Positions 18,378-27,838 of a stretch of DNA of 64,000 bases are shown here, piece by piece (positions within the stretch are counted from its first letter, which is position 1; each line of letters begins with the position of its first letter). The notes beneath the pieces were generated by a model. The model saw nothing but the letters and a program-made list of their open reading frames with translations. It searched no databases and had not been told where the DNA came from. The DNA is from Allocatelliglobosispora scoriae. GTDB taxonomy: Bacteria; Actinomycetota; Actinomycetes; Mycobacteriales; Micromonosporaceae. A program made the translations under genes and the position numbers. The stretch spans positions 310,001 to 374,000 of the forward strand of contig NZ_JACHMN010000003.1 in the NCBI RefSeq assembly GCF_014204945.1. Direction: 5' to 3'.

Positions 18378-18797
18378 ATGGATCAGCCGTCCGGCATCAC
18401 CTTGGCCGACGCGGCCGCCGACGGGCCGCCGTGGGCCCGCCGCATCGTCATCCTGCCGACCTTCGCGGTGCTGGCCCTCGTCGGCGGGCTGCTGCCGTCC
18501 TTCTCGGTCGTCGCCAACCTCTACGTACTCGTGATCGGCTCCGTCATCGCGTGGATCGGGTTCACCCGCAGGCTGCCCCAGCGGACGGTGCCGAACCGGG
18601 TGGGCAGGGGCGTGTTGTGGTGGCTGCTGCCGATCGGCGTCTTCGTCATCTTCGAGACCACGACCTTCGTGGGCGGCTCGACCTACGAGTACCCGACGCT
18701 GTCGCTGCTCGCCGATCCGCTGCTCGATGCGTACCTGCCGCGGGCTGCTCTGTACTTCGCCTGGCTGGCCGGGTTCTGGGGGTTGTGCCGCCGATGA
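18378..18797 (+). CDS. Small integral membrane protein, function unknown
   Basis: A 139-residue protein with four predicted membrane segments (about residues 22-42, 45-64, 77-98 and 118-137) and a short polar N terminus. I recognise no catalytic or binding motif. ATG 18378 follows GGGGG closely; GACAAT lies 6 bases further upstream and could be a -10 for a near-leaderless transcript. It overlaps the next small membrane gene by four bases (ATGA), so the two products probably work together. Confidence 0.7.
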   Translation: MDQPSGITLADAAADGPPWARRIVILPTFAVLALVGGLLPSFSVVANLYVLVIGSVIAWIGFTRRLPQRTVPNRVGRGVLWWLLPIGVFVIFETTTFVGGSTYEYPTLSLLADPLLDAYLPRAALYFAWLAGFWGLCRR

Positions 18798-19012
18798 ACG
18801 CGCTCCGAATGCTCGCCGTCGCGGGCTTCGCGCTCGCCGGGCTGCTGGTCGTGGCCGTGGAGTGGGCCGCCCGCCGGGACGGCTCGCGGATTCCGAGCCT
18901 GGGCGATGTCGCCGCGGTGGTCATGTCGCACGAGGTGGGCGGTCTGCCGGTCGGCCGGATCGCCGTCTTCGGGTTCTGGTGGTGGATCGGCTGGCATTTC
19001 CTGGCCCGCTAG
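18794..19012 (+). CDS. Small membrane protein, DUF6186-like
   Basis: A 72-residue protein with an N-terminal membrane helix (about 5-23), a cytoplasmic middle (RRDGSRIPSLGDVAAVVMSH) and a C-terminal helix ending WWWIGWHFLAR. The R-x5-P-x-LG segment and the WxxGWHF ending match what I remember of the actinobacterial DUF6186 family; this is from memory. ATG 18794 overlaps the stop of the preceding membrane gene. Its function is unknown. It ends 28 bases before a tandem and inverted repeat. Confidence 0.7.
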   Translation: MNALRMLAVAGFALAGLLVVAVEWAARRDGSRIPSLGDVAAVVMSHEVGGLPVGRIAVFGFWWWIGWHFLAR

Positions 19013-19040
19013 CGGGCCGTGGCGGCACGGCCTGCCAGGT

Positions 19041-19146
19041 TGCGGCCGGTCACGTTCTGCGGCCGGTCACGTTCTGCGGCCGGTCACGTTTTGCAGCAAA
19101 GCGTGGCATGGGCTCGCGGAATGGCGCCGGATTGCTGCAAAACGTG
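19041..19146. repeat. Triple 17-bp direct repeat running into a degenerate CACGTTTTGCAGCAA inverted repeat
   Basis: TGCGGCCGGTCACGTTC stands in three head-to-tail copies (19041-19057, 19058-19074, 19075-19091, the last with one change). The third copy forms the outer part of an inverted repeat: CACGTTTTGCAGCAA (19085-19099) pairs with 19132-19146. The middle is a decayed version of the perfect element at 2340-2409. The gene-poor stretch 19013-19384 holds this repeat, one small ORF and the MATE promoter. Confidence 0.85.
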
Positions 19147-19222
19147 TCTGGAGGTCGGCAGCGCATCTCACAGTATGAAAAACATGCGCACTATGTGGAA
19201 CTGAACGTTAACTTTGGTTGCT

Positions 19223-19330
19223 ATGCAAACCAAGCAGCAACCGAAGTCGTCCACGCAGCGTCCGCAAGCCGATGAGGAGCGCGAGCAGGCTCGTCGTGCA
19301 CTACAGACGTCGATGGACACGCGCCAGTAA
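19223..19330 (+). CDS. Candidate 35-residue Gln-rich small protein
   Basis: The frame starts with MQTKQQPKSSTQRP, ends LQTSMDTRQ, and stops with TAA. It is hydrophilic, rich in Gln/Arg/Glu, and probably helical from about residue 16 (ADEEREQARRAL). The surrounding 200 bases are clearly less GC-rich than the rest of the window. There is no Shine-Dalgarno, but TAACTT (19209-19214) lies 8 bases before ATG, which would fit a leaderless mRNA; the -35 is poor. No family is recognised. It may be a real small gene or chance. Confidence 0.4.
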   Translation: MQTKQQPKSSTQRPQADEEREQARRALQTSMDTRQ

Positions 19331-19349
19331 GGTAATTATCGATATGTTG

Positions 19350-19378
19350 TTGACTCCTTACTTCGGAGTCGGCACGAT
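19350..19378 (+). promoter_or_regulatory. MATE gene promoter with an inverted repeat in the spacer
   Basis: TTGACT (19350-19355), a 17-base spacer and CACGAT (19373-19378) lie 6 bases before GTG 19385, so the mRNA should be leaderless. GACTCC (19352-19357) and GGAGTC (19365-19370) form an inverted repeat between the two hexamers, a possible repressor site. Confidence 0.5.
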
Positions 19379-19384
19379 GGTCGC

Positions 19385-20719
19385 GTGACCATCACCGCCC
19401 CAGCCGCGCCCGCACCCGCGAGCCTCCAGCGGATCGTCGCTCTCGCGCTGCCCGCGCTCGTCGTCCTCGCGGCCGAACCGGTCTATGTCCTCGTCGACAT
19501 GGCGGTCGTCGGCCACCTGGGCCGGGTCCAGCTCGCCGCATTGGCGCTGGGTGGCAGCGTGATGGGCCTCGCCGCCTGGCTGGGCAACGTGCTCGCCATG
19601 GGCACCACCGGCCGCGCCGCCCGCCGGTTCGGCGCCGCCGAGCGCCTCCCCGCCGTGATCGAGGGCGTCCAGGCCTCCTGGCTCGCGCTCGCCGCCGGAT
19701 TCGCCCTGGTCGTCGGGGTCGAGGCGGTCGCGGGGCCGCTCACCCGCTCGCTCGCCGGATCGGGCCCCGACGGTGCCCTCATCGCCGCCGGTGCCGAGCA
19801 GTGGCTGCGGATCGCAGCGCTCGGGATGCCCGGAATCCTGCTGACCTTCGCCGGAAACGGCTGGATGCGCGGCGTGCAGGACACCCGTCGGCCGCTCTAC
19901 TACGTCATCGGCGCCAACGTGCTCTCCGCGATCCTCTGTCCGCTGCTCGTCTACCCCGCCGGGCTCGGGCTGACCGGTTCGGCGATCGCCAACGTCGCCG
20001 CGCAGACCATCGGCGGCCTGCTCTTCCTGCTCGCCCTCGCCCGCGAACGCGCTCCGCTCGCGCCCCGCGCCGACATGCTGCGCGGGCAGCTCTCGCTCAA
20101 CGGCGCGCTGCTGGTCCGCGGTGCCGCCTTCCAGGCCTGCTTCCTCTCCGCCGCCGCCGTCGCCGCCCGCTTCGGCGCCGCCGCGATCGGCGCGCACCAG
20201 ATCGCGCTGCAGCTCTGGATGTTCTGCGCGTTCGCCCTCGACTCGATCGCCATCGCGGCCCAGTCCCTGGTCGGGGCGGAGCTCGGCGCCGGGCTCGGGG
20301 ACCAGGCCCGCCGCACCGCGGATCGCATCGGCCGCATCGGCGGCCTGCTCGGCCTGGGGCTCGCGGTGGTCATCGGTGTCGGTGCCGTCGCGCTCCCCGC
20401 GCTCTTCACCACCGATTCGGCGGTACGCGCACAGGCCCTCATCGTCTGGCCCTGGTTCGTGGCGATGCTCCCGATGGCCGGAGTGGTGTTCGCGCTGGAC
20501 GGCGTGATGGTGGGTGCCGGCGATGCCCGCTACCTGCGCAACCTCACCCTCGTGGCGGCCCTGTGCGGTTTCCTCCCCGCGATCTGGGCGGCGTACGCGT
20601 TCGACCTCGGCCTGGGCGGCATCTGGTTCGGCCTGACCATGTTCATCGTGATCCGCCTGATCGCGCTCCTGCTCCGCATGCGCAACGGCGCCTGGGCCGT
20701 CACCGGCGCCACCCGCTAG
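19385..20719 (+). CDS. MATE-family efflux transporter (DinF-like)
   Basis: A 444-residue inner-membrane protein with about twelve helices in two homologous halves. The N-terminal half starts LPALVVLAAEPVYVLVDMAVVGHLG, with the conserved P and VD-x-A-x-VG pattern of the DinF branch. The second half includes RGAAFQACFLSAAAVAARFGAAAIGAHQI. MATE proteins expel cationic or amphipathic drugs against H+ or Na+. GTG 19385 appears leaderless. It lies upstream of truB on the same strand but is not obviously part of the ribosomal cluster. Confidence 0.9.
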   Translation: MTITAPAAPAPASLQRIVALALPALVVLAAEPVYVLVDMAVVGHLGRVQLAALALGGSVMGLAAWLGNVLAMGTTGRAARRFGAAERLPAVIEGVQASWLALAAGFALVVGVEAVAGPLTRSLAGSGPDGALIAAGAEQWLRIAALGMPGILLTFAGNGWMRGVQDTRRPLYYVIGANVLSAILCPLLVYPAGLGLTGSAIANVAAQTIGGLLFLLALARERAPLAPRADMLRGQLSLNGALLVRGAAFQACFLSAAAVAARFGAAAIGAHQIALQLWMFCAFALDSIAIAAQSLVGAELGAGLGDQARRTADRIGRIGGLLGLGLAVVIGVGAVALPALFTTDSAVRAQALIVWPWFVAMLPMAGVVFALDGVMVGAGDARYLRNLTLVAALCGFLPAIWAAYAFDLGLGGIWFGLTMFIVIRLIALLLRMRNGAWAVTGATR

Positions 20720-20775
20720 CCAGGATGGGCGGACCCGGCGGAGCTTCTCGACGGCTGGGCTGGCAGGCTGATCGG

Positions 20776-21672
20776 GTGGCAGCCGAAGCAGTGACCGACG
20801 GGTTGATCATCGTGGACAAGCCGGGCGGGATGACCTCGCATGACGTGGTCGCCCGCTGCCGTCGCCTCGCCAGGACCCGGCGGGTCGGGCACGGCGGGAC
20901 GCTGGATCCGATGGCGACCGGCGTACTCGTGATCGGGGTGGGGCGGGCGACGAGACTGCTCACCTACGTCGTGGGCGTGGGCAAGGTCTATCGGGGCACG
21001 ATCCGGCTCGGGCAGTCGACGCTCACCGACGACGCCGAGGGCGAGGTGACCGGTGGAGCCGACGCGGGCCACGTCGCCGACGCGGAGATCGCGGCCGGGC
21101 TCGCGGCGCAGACCGGTGAGGTCGACCAGGTGCCGAGCGCGGTGAGCGCCATCAAGGTCAACGGTGTCCGCGCCTACAAGCAGGTACGCGATGGCAAGAC
21201 CCCGGAGCTGGCAGCCCGTCGGGTGACGATCTCGCGGATCGAGGTCTCGGCGATCCGGCGGAGCGAACCCGGACTCGTCGACATCGACGTCGAGGTGGCC
21301 TGCTCCTCGGGAACCTATATCCGGGCGATCGCTCGGGACCTGGGCGCCCGGTTGGGGGTCGGCGGCCATCTGGCGGCTCTGCGGCGTACCCACGTGGGAG
21401 ATTTTGATCTTGAGCAGGCCGCCACCCTGGAGGAGCTCGCGGAGCTCGCCGACCCGGTGACCCTGCCGCTGCCCGCGGCCCTGCGCCGGGTCTTCCAGGT
21501 CCGCGACGCCGATGTGGAGGAGACGCGGATCCTGTCGCACGGCGGACCGCTCGAACCCGTGGGAATAGCCGGGCCCTATGCGGTCTTCGGGGCGGACGGC
21601 GCGCCGCTCGCCGTGGTGTCGGAGCGCGGCGGCAAGGCCCGCGCTGAGATCGTGCTGGTAGGGGCGTCCTAG
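20776..21672 (+). CDS. truB: tRNA pseudouridine(55) synthase
   Basis: TruB makes pseudouridine 55 in the T-loop of nearly all tRNAs and also acts as a tRNA chaperone. The 298-residue protein shows GLIIVDKPGGMTSHDVV, the catalytic GGTLDPMATGVL with the nucleophilic Asp near residue 45, and CSSGTYIRAIARDLG in the central sheet; the C terminus holds a PUA-like extension. GTG 20776 was chosen; GTG 20791 is an alternative five codons downstream. The stop is two bases from the ribF start, so the pair is co-transcribed. Confidence 0.94.
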   Translation: MAAEAVTDGLIIVDKPGGMTSHDVVARCRRLARTRRVGHGGTLDPMATGVLVIGVGRATRLLTYVVGVGKVYRGTIRLGQSTLTDDAEGEVTGGADAGHVADAEIAAGLAAQTGEVDQVPSAVSAIKVNGVRAYKQVRDGKTPELAARRVTISRIEVSAIRRSEPGLVDIDVEVACSSGTYIRAIARDLGARLGVGGHLAALRRTHVGDFDLEQAATLEELAELADPVTLPLPAALRRVFQVRDADVEETRILSHGGPLEPVGIAGPYAVFGADGAPLAVVSERGGKARAEIVLVGAS

Positions 21673-21674
21673 AG

Positions 21675-22607
21675 ATGGCTATGCAACGGTGGCGGGGAGC
21701 GGACCAGGCGCCGCGCGGCTGGGGGCGTTCGGTCGTGACGATCGGCGTCTTCGACGGTGTCCACAGGGGACACCAGCAGACGATCGGCTATGCGGTGGCG
21801 CGGGCCGAGGAGCTGGGCGTGCCGTCGGTGCTGGTCACCTTCGACCCGCATCCGTCGGAGGTGGTGCGGCCCGGCTCGCACCCGGCGATGCTGACGAGCC
21901 CGACCCGCAAGGCGGAGCTGGTCGAGCAGTTCGGGATCGACGCGCTCTGCGTGATCCCCTTCACCCAGGACTTCTCGAAGCTGCCCGCCGAGGCGTTCGT
22001 GCACGACGTGCTGGTGGAGCAGCTGCACGCGTCGGCGGTCGTGGTGGGGGAGAATTTCCGTTTCGGGCACAAGGCGACCGGGGATGTCGCGCTGCTGACG
22101 AAGCTGGGACGCAGCTTCGGCTTCGCGGTGGAGGGCGCGCCGCTGCTCACCGACGACGGCACCGTCTTCTCCTCGACCTATGTCCGCGCCTGCGTGGCGG
22201 CCGGGGATGTCGAGGCGGCCGCATCGGCGCTGGGGCGGGCGCACCGGCTGGAGGGTGTCGTCGTCCGCGGCGACCAGCGGGGCCGGGAGATCGGCTTCCC
22301 GACGGCGAACCTCTTCACCGGGCGGTTCGCGGCGATCCCGGCCGACGGCGTCTATGCCGGGAGGCTGATCCGGGCCGGTCAGGCGCTGCCCGCGGCGATC
22401 TCGGTCGGCACCAACCCGACCTTCGCGGGCACCGAGCGCCGGGTCGAGGCATACGTCCTTGATTTCGACGGAGATCTATACGGTGAGCGGCTCGCGATCG
22501 ACTTCGTCGCCCATCTGCGCGGGATGCTCCGCTTCGACGGCATCGATGAATTGATCACCGCCATCACCGACGACGTGGCCCGGACCAGGGTGATCTTGAA
22601 CACGTGA
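21675..22607 (+). CDS. ribF: Bifunctional riboflavin kinase/FMN adenylyltransferase
   Basis: RibF converts riboflavin to FMN and then FAD. The 310-residue protein has an N-terminal nucleotidyltransferase domain (about 1-185) with VTIGVFDGVHRGHQQ, the HxGH-like signature, and FSSTYVR. The C-terminal riboflavin kinase domain (about 190-310) shows GREIGFPTANLF and the catalytic Glu in RVEAYVLDFDGDLYGE. It follows truB by two bases and precedes rpsO, the classic order. No FMN riboswitch is seen. Confidence 0.95.
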   Translation: MAMQRWRGADQAPRGWGRSVVTIGVFDGVHRGHQQTIGYAVARAEELGVPSVLVTFDPHPSEVVRPGSHPAMLTSPTRKAELVEQFGIDALCVIPFTQDFSKLPAEAFVHDVLVEQLHASAVVVGENFRFGHKATGDVALLTKLGRSFGFAVEGAPLLTDDGTVFSSTYVRACVAAGDVEAAASALGRAHRLEGVVVRGDQRGREIGFPTANLFTGRFAAIPADGVYAGRLIRAGQALPAAISVGTNPTFAGTERRVEAYVLDFDGDLYGERLAIDFVAHLRGMLRFDGIDELITAITDDVARTRVILNT

Positions 22608-22657
22608 CGGATTGTTGCGGTATCTGTGTCGGAGGGTAGTCCGCCTGCTGGTAACCT

Positions 22658-22751
22658 TGGAGTGTCGCCGGCTTCCGGCGAGGTCTCGCGTGCCTGCCCG
22701 ACGCCGCGGGTGCGAGATCGAAGGAAACCCACATCTACCGTTAGGGAGATC
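22658..22751 (+). promoter_or_regulatory. Possible structured rpsO leader
   Basis: TAACCT (22652-22657) may be a -10. The following 90 bases contain the hairpin CGCCGG-CTT-CCGGCG (22666-22680) and a looser TCTCGC/GCGAGA pairing, before AGGGAG and the rpsO ATG. S15 autoregulatory leaders exist in several phyla, so this is a candidate; the fold is my reading only. Confidence 0.35.
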
Positions 22752-23021
22752 ATGGCGCTCGCAGCAGAGCTCAAGACTCAGATCATGCAGGAGCACGCGA
22801 CCGTCGAAGGGGACACCGGCTCGCCGGAGGTCCAGATCGCGGTCCTTACCCGCCGGATCAAGGACTTGACCGAGCACCTCAAGGTGCACAAGCACGACCA
22901 CCACAGCCGTCGTGGTCTGCTGCTCATGGTCGGCCGCCGCAAGCGGCTGCTGGCCTACCTTTCGAAGTCGGACATCGCGCGCTACCGGACGCTCATCGAG
23001 CGCCTCGGCATCCGTCGATGA
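22752..23021 (+). CDS. rpsO: 30S ribosomal protein S15
   Basis: The 89-residue product has the standard S15 length and sequence: [17 protein letters not shown], the [22 protein letters not shown] core that contacts the 16S rRNA central three-way junction, and a basic C terminus. It nucleates assembly of the 30S platform. ATG 22752 has AGGGAG 5 bases upstream. A strong terminator follows 7 bases after the stop, separating it from pnp, with which it is paired in most bacteria. Confidence 0.97.
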   Translation: MALAAELKTQIMQEHATVEGDTGSPEVQIAVLTRRIKDLTEHLKVHKHDHHSRRGLLLMVGRRKRLLAYLSKSDIARYRTLIERLGIRR

Positions 23022-23027
23022 CCTCGG

Positions 23028-23058
23028 AGGGGAGTGGCCTCGGCCGCTCCCCTTTTTT
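23028..23058 (+). terminator. Rho-independent terminator between rpsO and pnp
   Basis: A 12-base stem (23028-23039 with 23042-23053, one G:T pair) is followed directly by six T. This is a classical terminator. pnp transcripts must come from read-through or from a start between here and 23145. Confidence 0.93.
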
Positions 23059-23144
23059 ACAGCCGTGCGAGCAGCGTGCTCGCTCGGTTGCAGCGTCCGG
23101 GCAACCTGCCCGGCGCCAAAGACGTGGCAGAGGAGTTCCATCAC

Positions 23145-25469
23145 ATGACCGAGACCACTCTCGGCTCTCAGCACAGCACGGCTGTGATCAACAACGGGAA
23201 GTTCGGCACCCGTGAGGTCGTCTTCTCGACCGGGCGTCTCGCCCGGCAGGCAGCCGGTTCGGCCTTGGCACAGCTCGGCGACACCGTGGTTCTCTCCGCG
23301 ACGACCGCCAGCAAGCAGCCCAAGGAGCAGTTCGACTTCTTCCCGCTGACGGTCGACGTCGAGGAGCGGATGTACGCCGCAGGGCGCATCCCCGGCTCGT
23401 TCTTCCGTCGCGAGGGCCGTCCCTCCGAGGACGCGATCCTGACCTGCCGGCTCATCGACCGCCCGCTGCGCCCGTCCTTCGTCAAGGGCCTGCGCAACGA
23501 GATCCAGGTCGTCGTGACCGTTCTCGCACTCGACCCGACGACGCCCTATGACGTGGTCGCGATCAACGTGGCCTCGCTCTCGACGCAGCTCGCGGGCCTG
23601 CCGTTCTCCGGCCCGATCGGTGCGACCCGGGTCGCCAACATCGACGGTGAGTGGGTCGCCTTCCCGACCCACGAGGAGCTCGACCGCGCCACCTTCGACA
23701 TGGTGGTCGCCGGTCGCGTCGTCGGTGACGACGTTGCGATCATGATGGTCGAGGCCGAGGCCACCGAGAACACCATCGCCCTGGTCGCCGGTGGCGCCGT
23801 GGCGCCCAACGAGGAGATCGTGGCCGCCGGCCTCGAGGCCGCCAAGCCGGTCATCGCCGAGCTGTGCCGCGCACAGGCCGAGCTCGCCGCCCAGGCCGCG
23901 AAGCCGACCGGTGAGTTCCCGGTCTTCCTCGACTACTCCGACGACGTCTACGCCGCGGTCAAGGCCGCCGGTTCGGGCGACCTGGGCGAGGCTCTGAAGA
24001 TCTCCGGCAAGGCCGACCGCGAGGAGGCCCTCGACCGGGTCAAGGCCGCTGTCATCGAGTCGGTCGCGCCGCAGTTCGAGGGGCGTGAGAAGGAGGTCTC
24101 GGCCGCCTTCCGCTCGCTCACCAAGGCTGAGGTCCGGGCCCGCGTCCTGCGGGACAAGGTCCGCATCGACGGCCGTGGTCCGGCGGACATCCGCCCGCTC
24201 ACCGCCGAGGTGCAGGTCCTGCCCCGCGTGCACGGTTCGGCGCTCTTCGAGCGCGGCGAGACCCAGATCATGGGTGTCACCACGCTCAACATGCTCCGCA
24301 TGGAGCAGGCGCTCGACACGCTGTCGCCGGCGAAGACCAAGCGCTACATGCACAACTACAACTTCCCGCCCTACTCCACCGGTGAGACGGGTCGGGTCGG
24401 TTCGCCGAAGCGCCGCGAGATCGGTCACGGCGCGCTCGCCGAGCGGGCCCTCATCCCCGTGCTGCCGGCTCGCGAGGAGTTCCCCTACGCGATCCGCCAG
24501 GTCTCCGAGGCGCTGGGCTCCAACGGCTCCACCTCGATGGGCTCGGTCTGCGCCTCCACGCTGTCGCTGCTCACGGCCGGTGTGCCGCTGAAGGCGCCGG
24601 TGGCGGGCATCGCGATGGGCCTCATCTCCGACGAGGTCGACGGCAAGACGGAGTATGTGACGCTGACCGACATCCTCGGTGCCGAGGACGCCTTCGGCGA
24701 CATGGACTTCAAGGTCGCCGGCACCCGTGACTTCGTGACGGCGCTCCAGCTGGACACGAAGCTCGACGGCATCCCCTCGGAGGTCCTGGCGGCCGCACTG
24801 CGCCAGGCCCACGACGCGCGCCACACCATCCTCGACGTCATGCAGGCCGCGATCGACGCGCCCGGCGAGATGAGCGAGTACGCGCCTCGCGTCACCTCGG
24901 TGAAGATCCCCGTCGACAAGATCGGCATGGTGATCGGGCCGAAGGGCCAGACCATCAACGCGATCCAGGACGAGACCGGCGCCGAGATCTCCATCGAGGA
25001 CGACGGCACGATCTACGTCGGCGCGACCAACGGGCCGTCGGCCCAGGCCGCGGTGGACCGGATCAACGCCATCGCCAACCCGACGATGCCGAAGGTCGGC
25101 GACAAGTTCCTCGGCACCGTGGTGAAGACGGCGGCGTTCGGCGCCTTCGTCTCGCTGCTGCCGGGGCGCGACGGCCTGCTGCACATCTCCAAGGTGGGCG
25201 ACGGCAAGCGCGTGGAGAAGGTCGAGGACTTCCTCAACGTCGGCGACAAGGTCGAGGTCGAGATCGCCGAGATCGACTCGCGCGGCAAGATCTACCTGGA
25301 CAAGGTGCTGCCGGAGGGTGTCGAGCGCCCCGCGCCCGTCGCCAACGGCGACCGGCCCGCGACGCGGGACAAGGAAGACCGTGGGCCGCGTTCGGCCGAC
25401 CGTGGTGACCGTGGTCCGCGCCGTGACGGCGACGACCCGGAGCGCCGCCGCCGGACCCGTCGCGAGTGA
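23145..25469 (+). CDS. pnp: Polynucleotide phosphorylase / guanosine pentaphosphate synthetase
   Basis: PNPase degrades RNA 3' to 5' by phosphorolysis and adds heteropolymeric tails in actinobacteria; streptomycete homologues were named guanosine pentaphosphate synthetase I. The 774-residue protein has two RNase PH cores (about 15-150 and 340-560), an all-helical linker, a KH domain (about 585-645, [13 protein letters not shown]) and an S1 domain (about 650-720). A basic Arg/Asp-rich tail ends it. ATG 23145 follows AGGAG with a 9-base gap. The stop overlaps the M16 peptidase start. Confidence 0.96.
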   Translation: MTETTLGSQHSTAVINNGKFGTREVVFSTGRLARQAAGSALAQLGDTVVLSATTASKQPKEQFDFFPLTVDVEERMYAAGRIPGSFFRREGRPSEDAILTCRLIDRPLRPSFVKGLRNEIQVVVTVLALDPTTPYDVVAINVASLSTQLAGLPFSGPIGATRVANIDGEWVAFPTHEELDRATFDMVVAGRVVGDDVAIMMVEAEATENTIALVAGGAVAPNEEIVAAGLEAAKPVIAELCRAQAELAAQAAKPTGEFPVFLDYSDDVYAAVKAAGSGDLGEALKISGKADREEALDRVKAAVIESVAPQFEGREKEVSAAFRSLTKAEVRARVLRDKVRIDGRGPADIRPLTAEVQVLPRVHGSALFERGETQIMGVTTLNMLRMEQALDTLSPAKTKRYMHNYNFPPYSTGETGRVGSPKRREIGHGALAERALIPVLPAREEFPYAIRQVSEALGSNGSTSMGSVCASTLSLLTAGVPLKAPVAGIAMGLISDEVDGKTEYVTLTDILGAEDAFGDMDFKVAGTRDFVTALQLDTKLDGIPSEVLAAALRQAHDARHTILDVMQAAIDAPGEMSEYAPRVTSVKIPVDKIGMVIGPKGQTINAIQDETGAEISIEDDGTIYVGATNGPSAQAAVDRINAIANPTMPKVGDKFLGTVVKTAAFGAFVSLLPGRDGLLHISKVGDGKRVEKVEDFLNVGDKVEVEIAEIDSRGKIYLDKVLPEGVERPAPVANGDRPATRDKEDRGPRSADRGDRGPRRDGDDPERRRRTRRE

Positions 25470-26758
25470 CGAGTAATTCAGCACAAGCCCTGGGGGGGAC
25501 GGTCGAGCGGACCGTCCTCCCCAGCGGTTTGCGCATCATCACCGAGGAGATCCCTGCCATGCGCAGCGTCTCCTTCGGCATCTGGGTCAACGTCGGTTCG
25601 CGCGACGAGACGCCCGCCCTCGGCGGCGCGTCGCACTTCCTGGAGCACCTGCTCTTCAAGGGCACGAACAAGCGCTCCGCGCTGGAGATCTCCTCGCAGA
25701 TCGAGGCGGTCGGCGGCGAGACCAACGCCTTCACCACCAAGGAGTACACCTGCTATTACGCGCGGGTGCTCGACGAGGATCTGCCGCTCGCGATCGATGT
25801 CGTCTGCGACGCGGTCGCCGACTCGATCCTCGAACCCTCCGATGTGGAGACCGAGCGCGGCGTCATCCTCGAAGAGATCGCGATGACCGAGGACGAGCCC
25901 GGCGACGAGGTCCATGACCTGCACATGGCCGCGCTCTACGGCGGCCATCCGCTGGGCCGGCTCATCTCGGGCACCACCGAGACGATCACGCCGATGACCC
26001 AACAGCAGATCAACAGCTTCTACCGGCGGTATTACAAGCCGCCGGTCATGGTCGTGGCTGCGGCCGGTCGCCTCACTCACGCCGAGGTCGTGCGCCTGGT
26101 CACCGAAGCCATCGCGGGTACGCCGTTGTCAGCCGGCACCGCCGCGCCCGCACCGCCGCGCCCGACGAGCCGCCGGGTTCCCGTCCTCGAGCCCGTGACC
26201 GTCGTGCGGGAGAAGGACACCGAGCAGGCCCACCTGGTCCTCGGCGGCCTGGCGATCGGACGGCGGGACGAGCGGCGTTTCGCGGTCGGCATCCTCAACA
26301 ACGTGCTCGGCGGCGGCATGTCCTCGCGCCTCTTCCAGGAGATCCGGGAGAAGCGGGGCCTGGCATATTCGGTCTACTCCTACACCGCGCAGTACGCCGA
26401 GACCGGCACGTTCGGCGTCTACGCCGGGTGCGCGCCGGGCAAGGTCGCCGAGGTGCTCTCGATCGTCCGTGCCGAGCTCGACACGGCGGCGCGGGGCGGG
26501 ATCACCGCTGATGAGCTGCGCCGGGGCAAGGGCATGCTGAAGGGCTCGCTCGTGCTCGGGCTGGAGGACACCGGCTCGCGGATGACGAGGCTCGGCAAGG
26601 GCGAACTGCTCTTCGGCGACGTGCTCTCGGTCGACGACCTGCTCGCGCGGATCGACTCGGTCACCCTGGACGAGGTGGCCGAGATCGCGGTGGAGATGCT
26701 CACCGCGCCGATGTCGCTCGCGGTGGTCGGCGCGTTCCCGTCGGACACGGTTTTCTAG
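25466..26758 (+). CDS. M16-family zinc peptidase (pitrilysin/MPP-like)
   Basis: A 430-residue protein of the processing-peptidase-like branch. The inverted zinc motif HFLEH (near residues 53-57) with the downstream Glu in [12 protein letters not shown] builds the active site. The C-terminal half is the inactive homologous domain, with [20 protein letters not shown]. This gene follows pnp in most actinobacteria and in Bacillus (mlpA-like). Its substrate is unclear. GTG 25466 overlaps the pnp stop by four bases. Three 42-base tandem repeats begin 13 bases after its stop. Confidence 0.92.
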   Translation: MTSNSAQALGGTVERTVLPSGLRIITEEIPAMRSVSFGIWVNVGSRDETPALGGASHFLEHLLFKGTNKRSALEISSQIEAVGGETNAFTTKEYTCYYARVLDEDLPLAIDVVCDAVADSILEPSDVETERGVILEEIAMTEDEPGDEVHDLHMAALYGGHPLGRLISGTTETITPMTQQQINSFYRRYYKPPVMVVAAAGRLTHAEVVRLVTEAIAGTPLSAGTAAPAPPRPTSRRVPVLEPVTVVREKDTEQAHLVLGGLAIGRRDERRFAVGILNNVLGGGMSSRLFQEIREKRGLAYSVYSYTAQYAETGTFGVYAGCAPGKVAEVLSIVRAELDTAARGGITADELRRGKGMLKGSLVLGLEDTGSRMTRLGKGELLFGDVLSVDDLLARIDSVTLDEVAEIAVEMLTAPMSLAVVGAFPSDTVF

Positions 26759-26771
26759 CGGTTGTCACCTC

Positions 26772-26894
26772 CATGATCCGGCCATCTTTGCTGAAGATGG
26801 CCGGATCACGGTGCTTGATCACGCCGTTTTCGGCGAAGACGGCCGGATCATGGGGCTTGATCACGTCATCTTCAGCGAAGGTGGCCGGATCATG
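26772..26894. repeat. Three 42-bp tandem hairpin units after the M16 peptidase gene
   Basis: Units lie at 26772-26813, 26814-26855 and 26856-26894. All end in GGCCGGATCAYG, and units 2 and 3 begin CTTGATCACG. Unit 1 alone forms a perfect 15-base stem (26774-26788 with 26794-26808, 5-base loop), a likely terminator. Units 2 and 3 are weaker hairpins and can pair with unit 1 in alternative folds. The 234-base gap to dapB holds nothing else except its promoter. Confidence 0.88.
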
Positions 26895-26980
26895 CCGGTG
26901 AGCTGCGCGAGCCGAGCGGGACGGGGGCGGCCGGAATGGGATCTTGGGGCGCTACCCGGGCGGCGGCGGACACGATCCGC

Positions 26981-27748
<768 letters not shown>

Positions 27749-27753
27749 CCACA

Positions 27754-27831
27754 AATTCGCGTTGATCAAGGGAAGACTCACCATCGGGGGTGCCCGATAT
27801 GCGGCGAGTCTTCCCTTGATCAACGCGAATT
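27754..27831. repeat. 26-bp perfect inverted repeat between convergent dapB and GNAT genes
   Basis: Arms 27754-27779 and 27806-27831 are perfect complements around a 26-base loop. Each arm contains the palindrome TTGATCAA. It fills the space between two stops and is a probable bidirectional terminator. Confidence 0.88.
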
Positions 27832-27838
27832 CAGGGCC

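Noticed and set aside
22476-25484. A 1002-codon open frame on the minus strand opposite rpsO and pnp
   Set aside because: It is antisense to two certain genes, has a low-complexity Arg/Asp/Gly/Leu composition typical of GC-rich shadow frames, and resembles no family.
26772-26894. The three 42-base tandem units as a CRISPR array
   Set aside because: There are no unique spacers between repeats, the units are imperfect and self-complementary throughout, and no cas gene is nearby.
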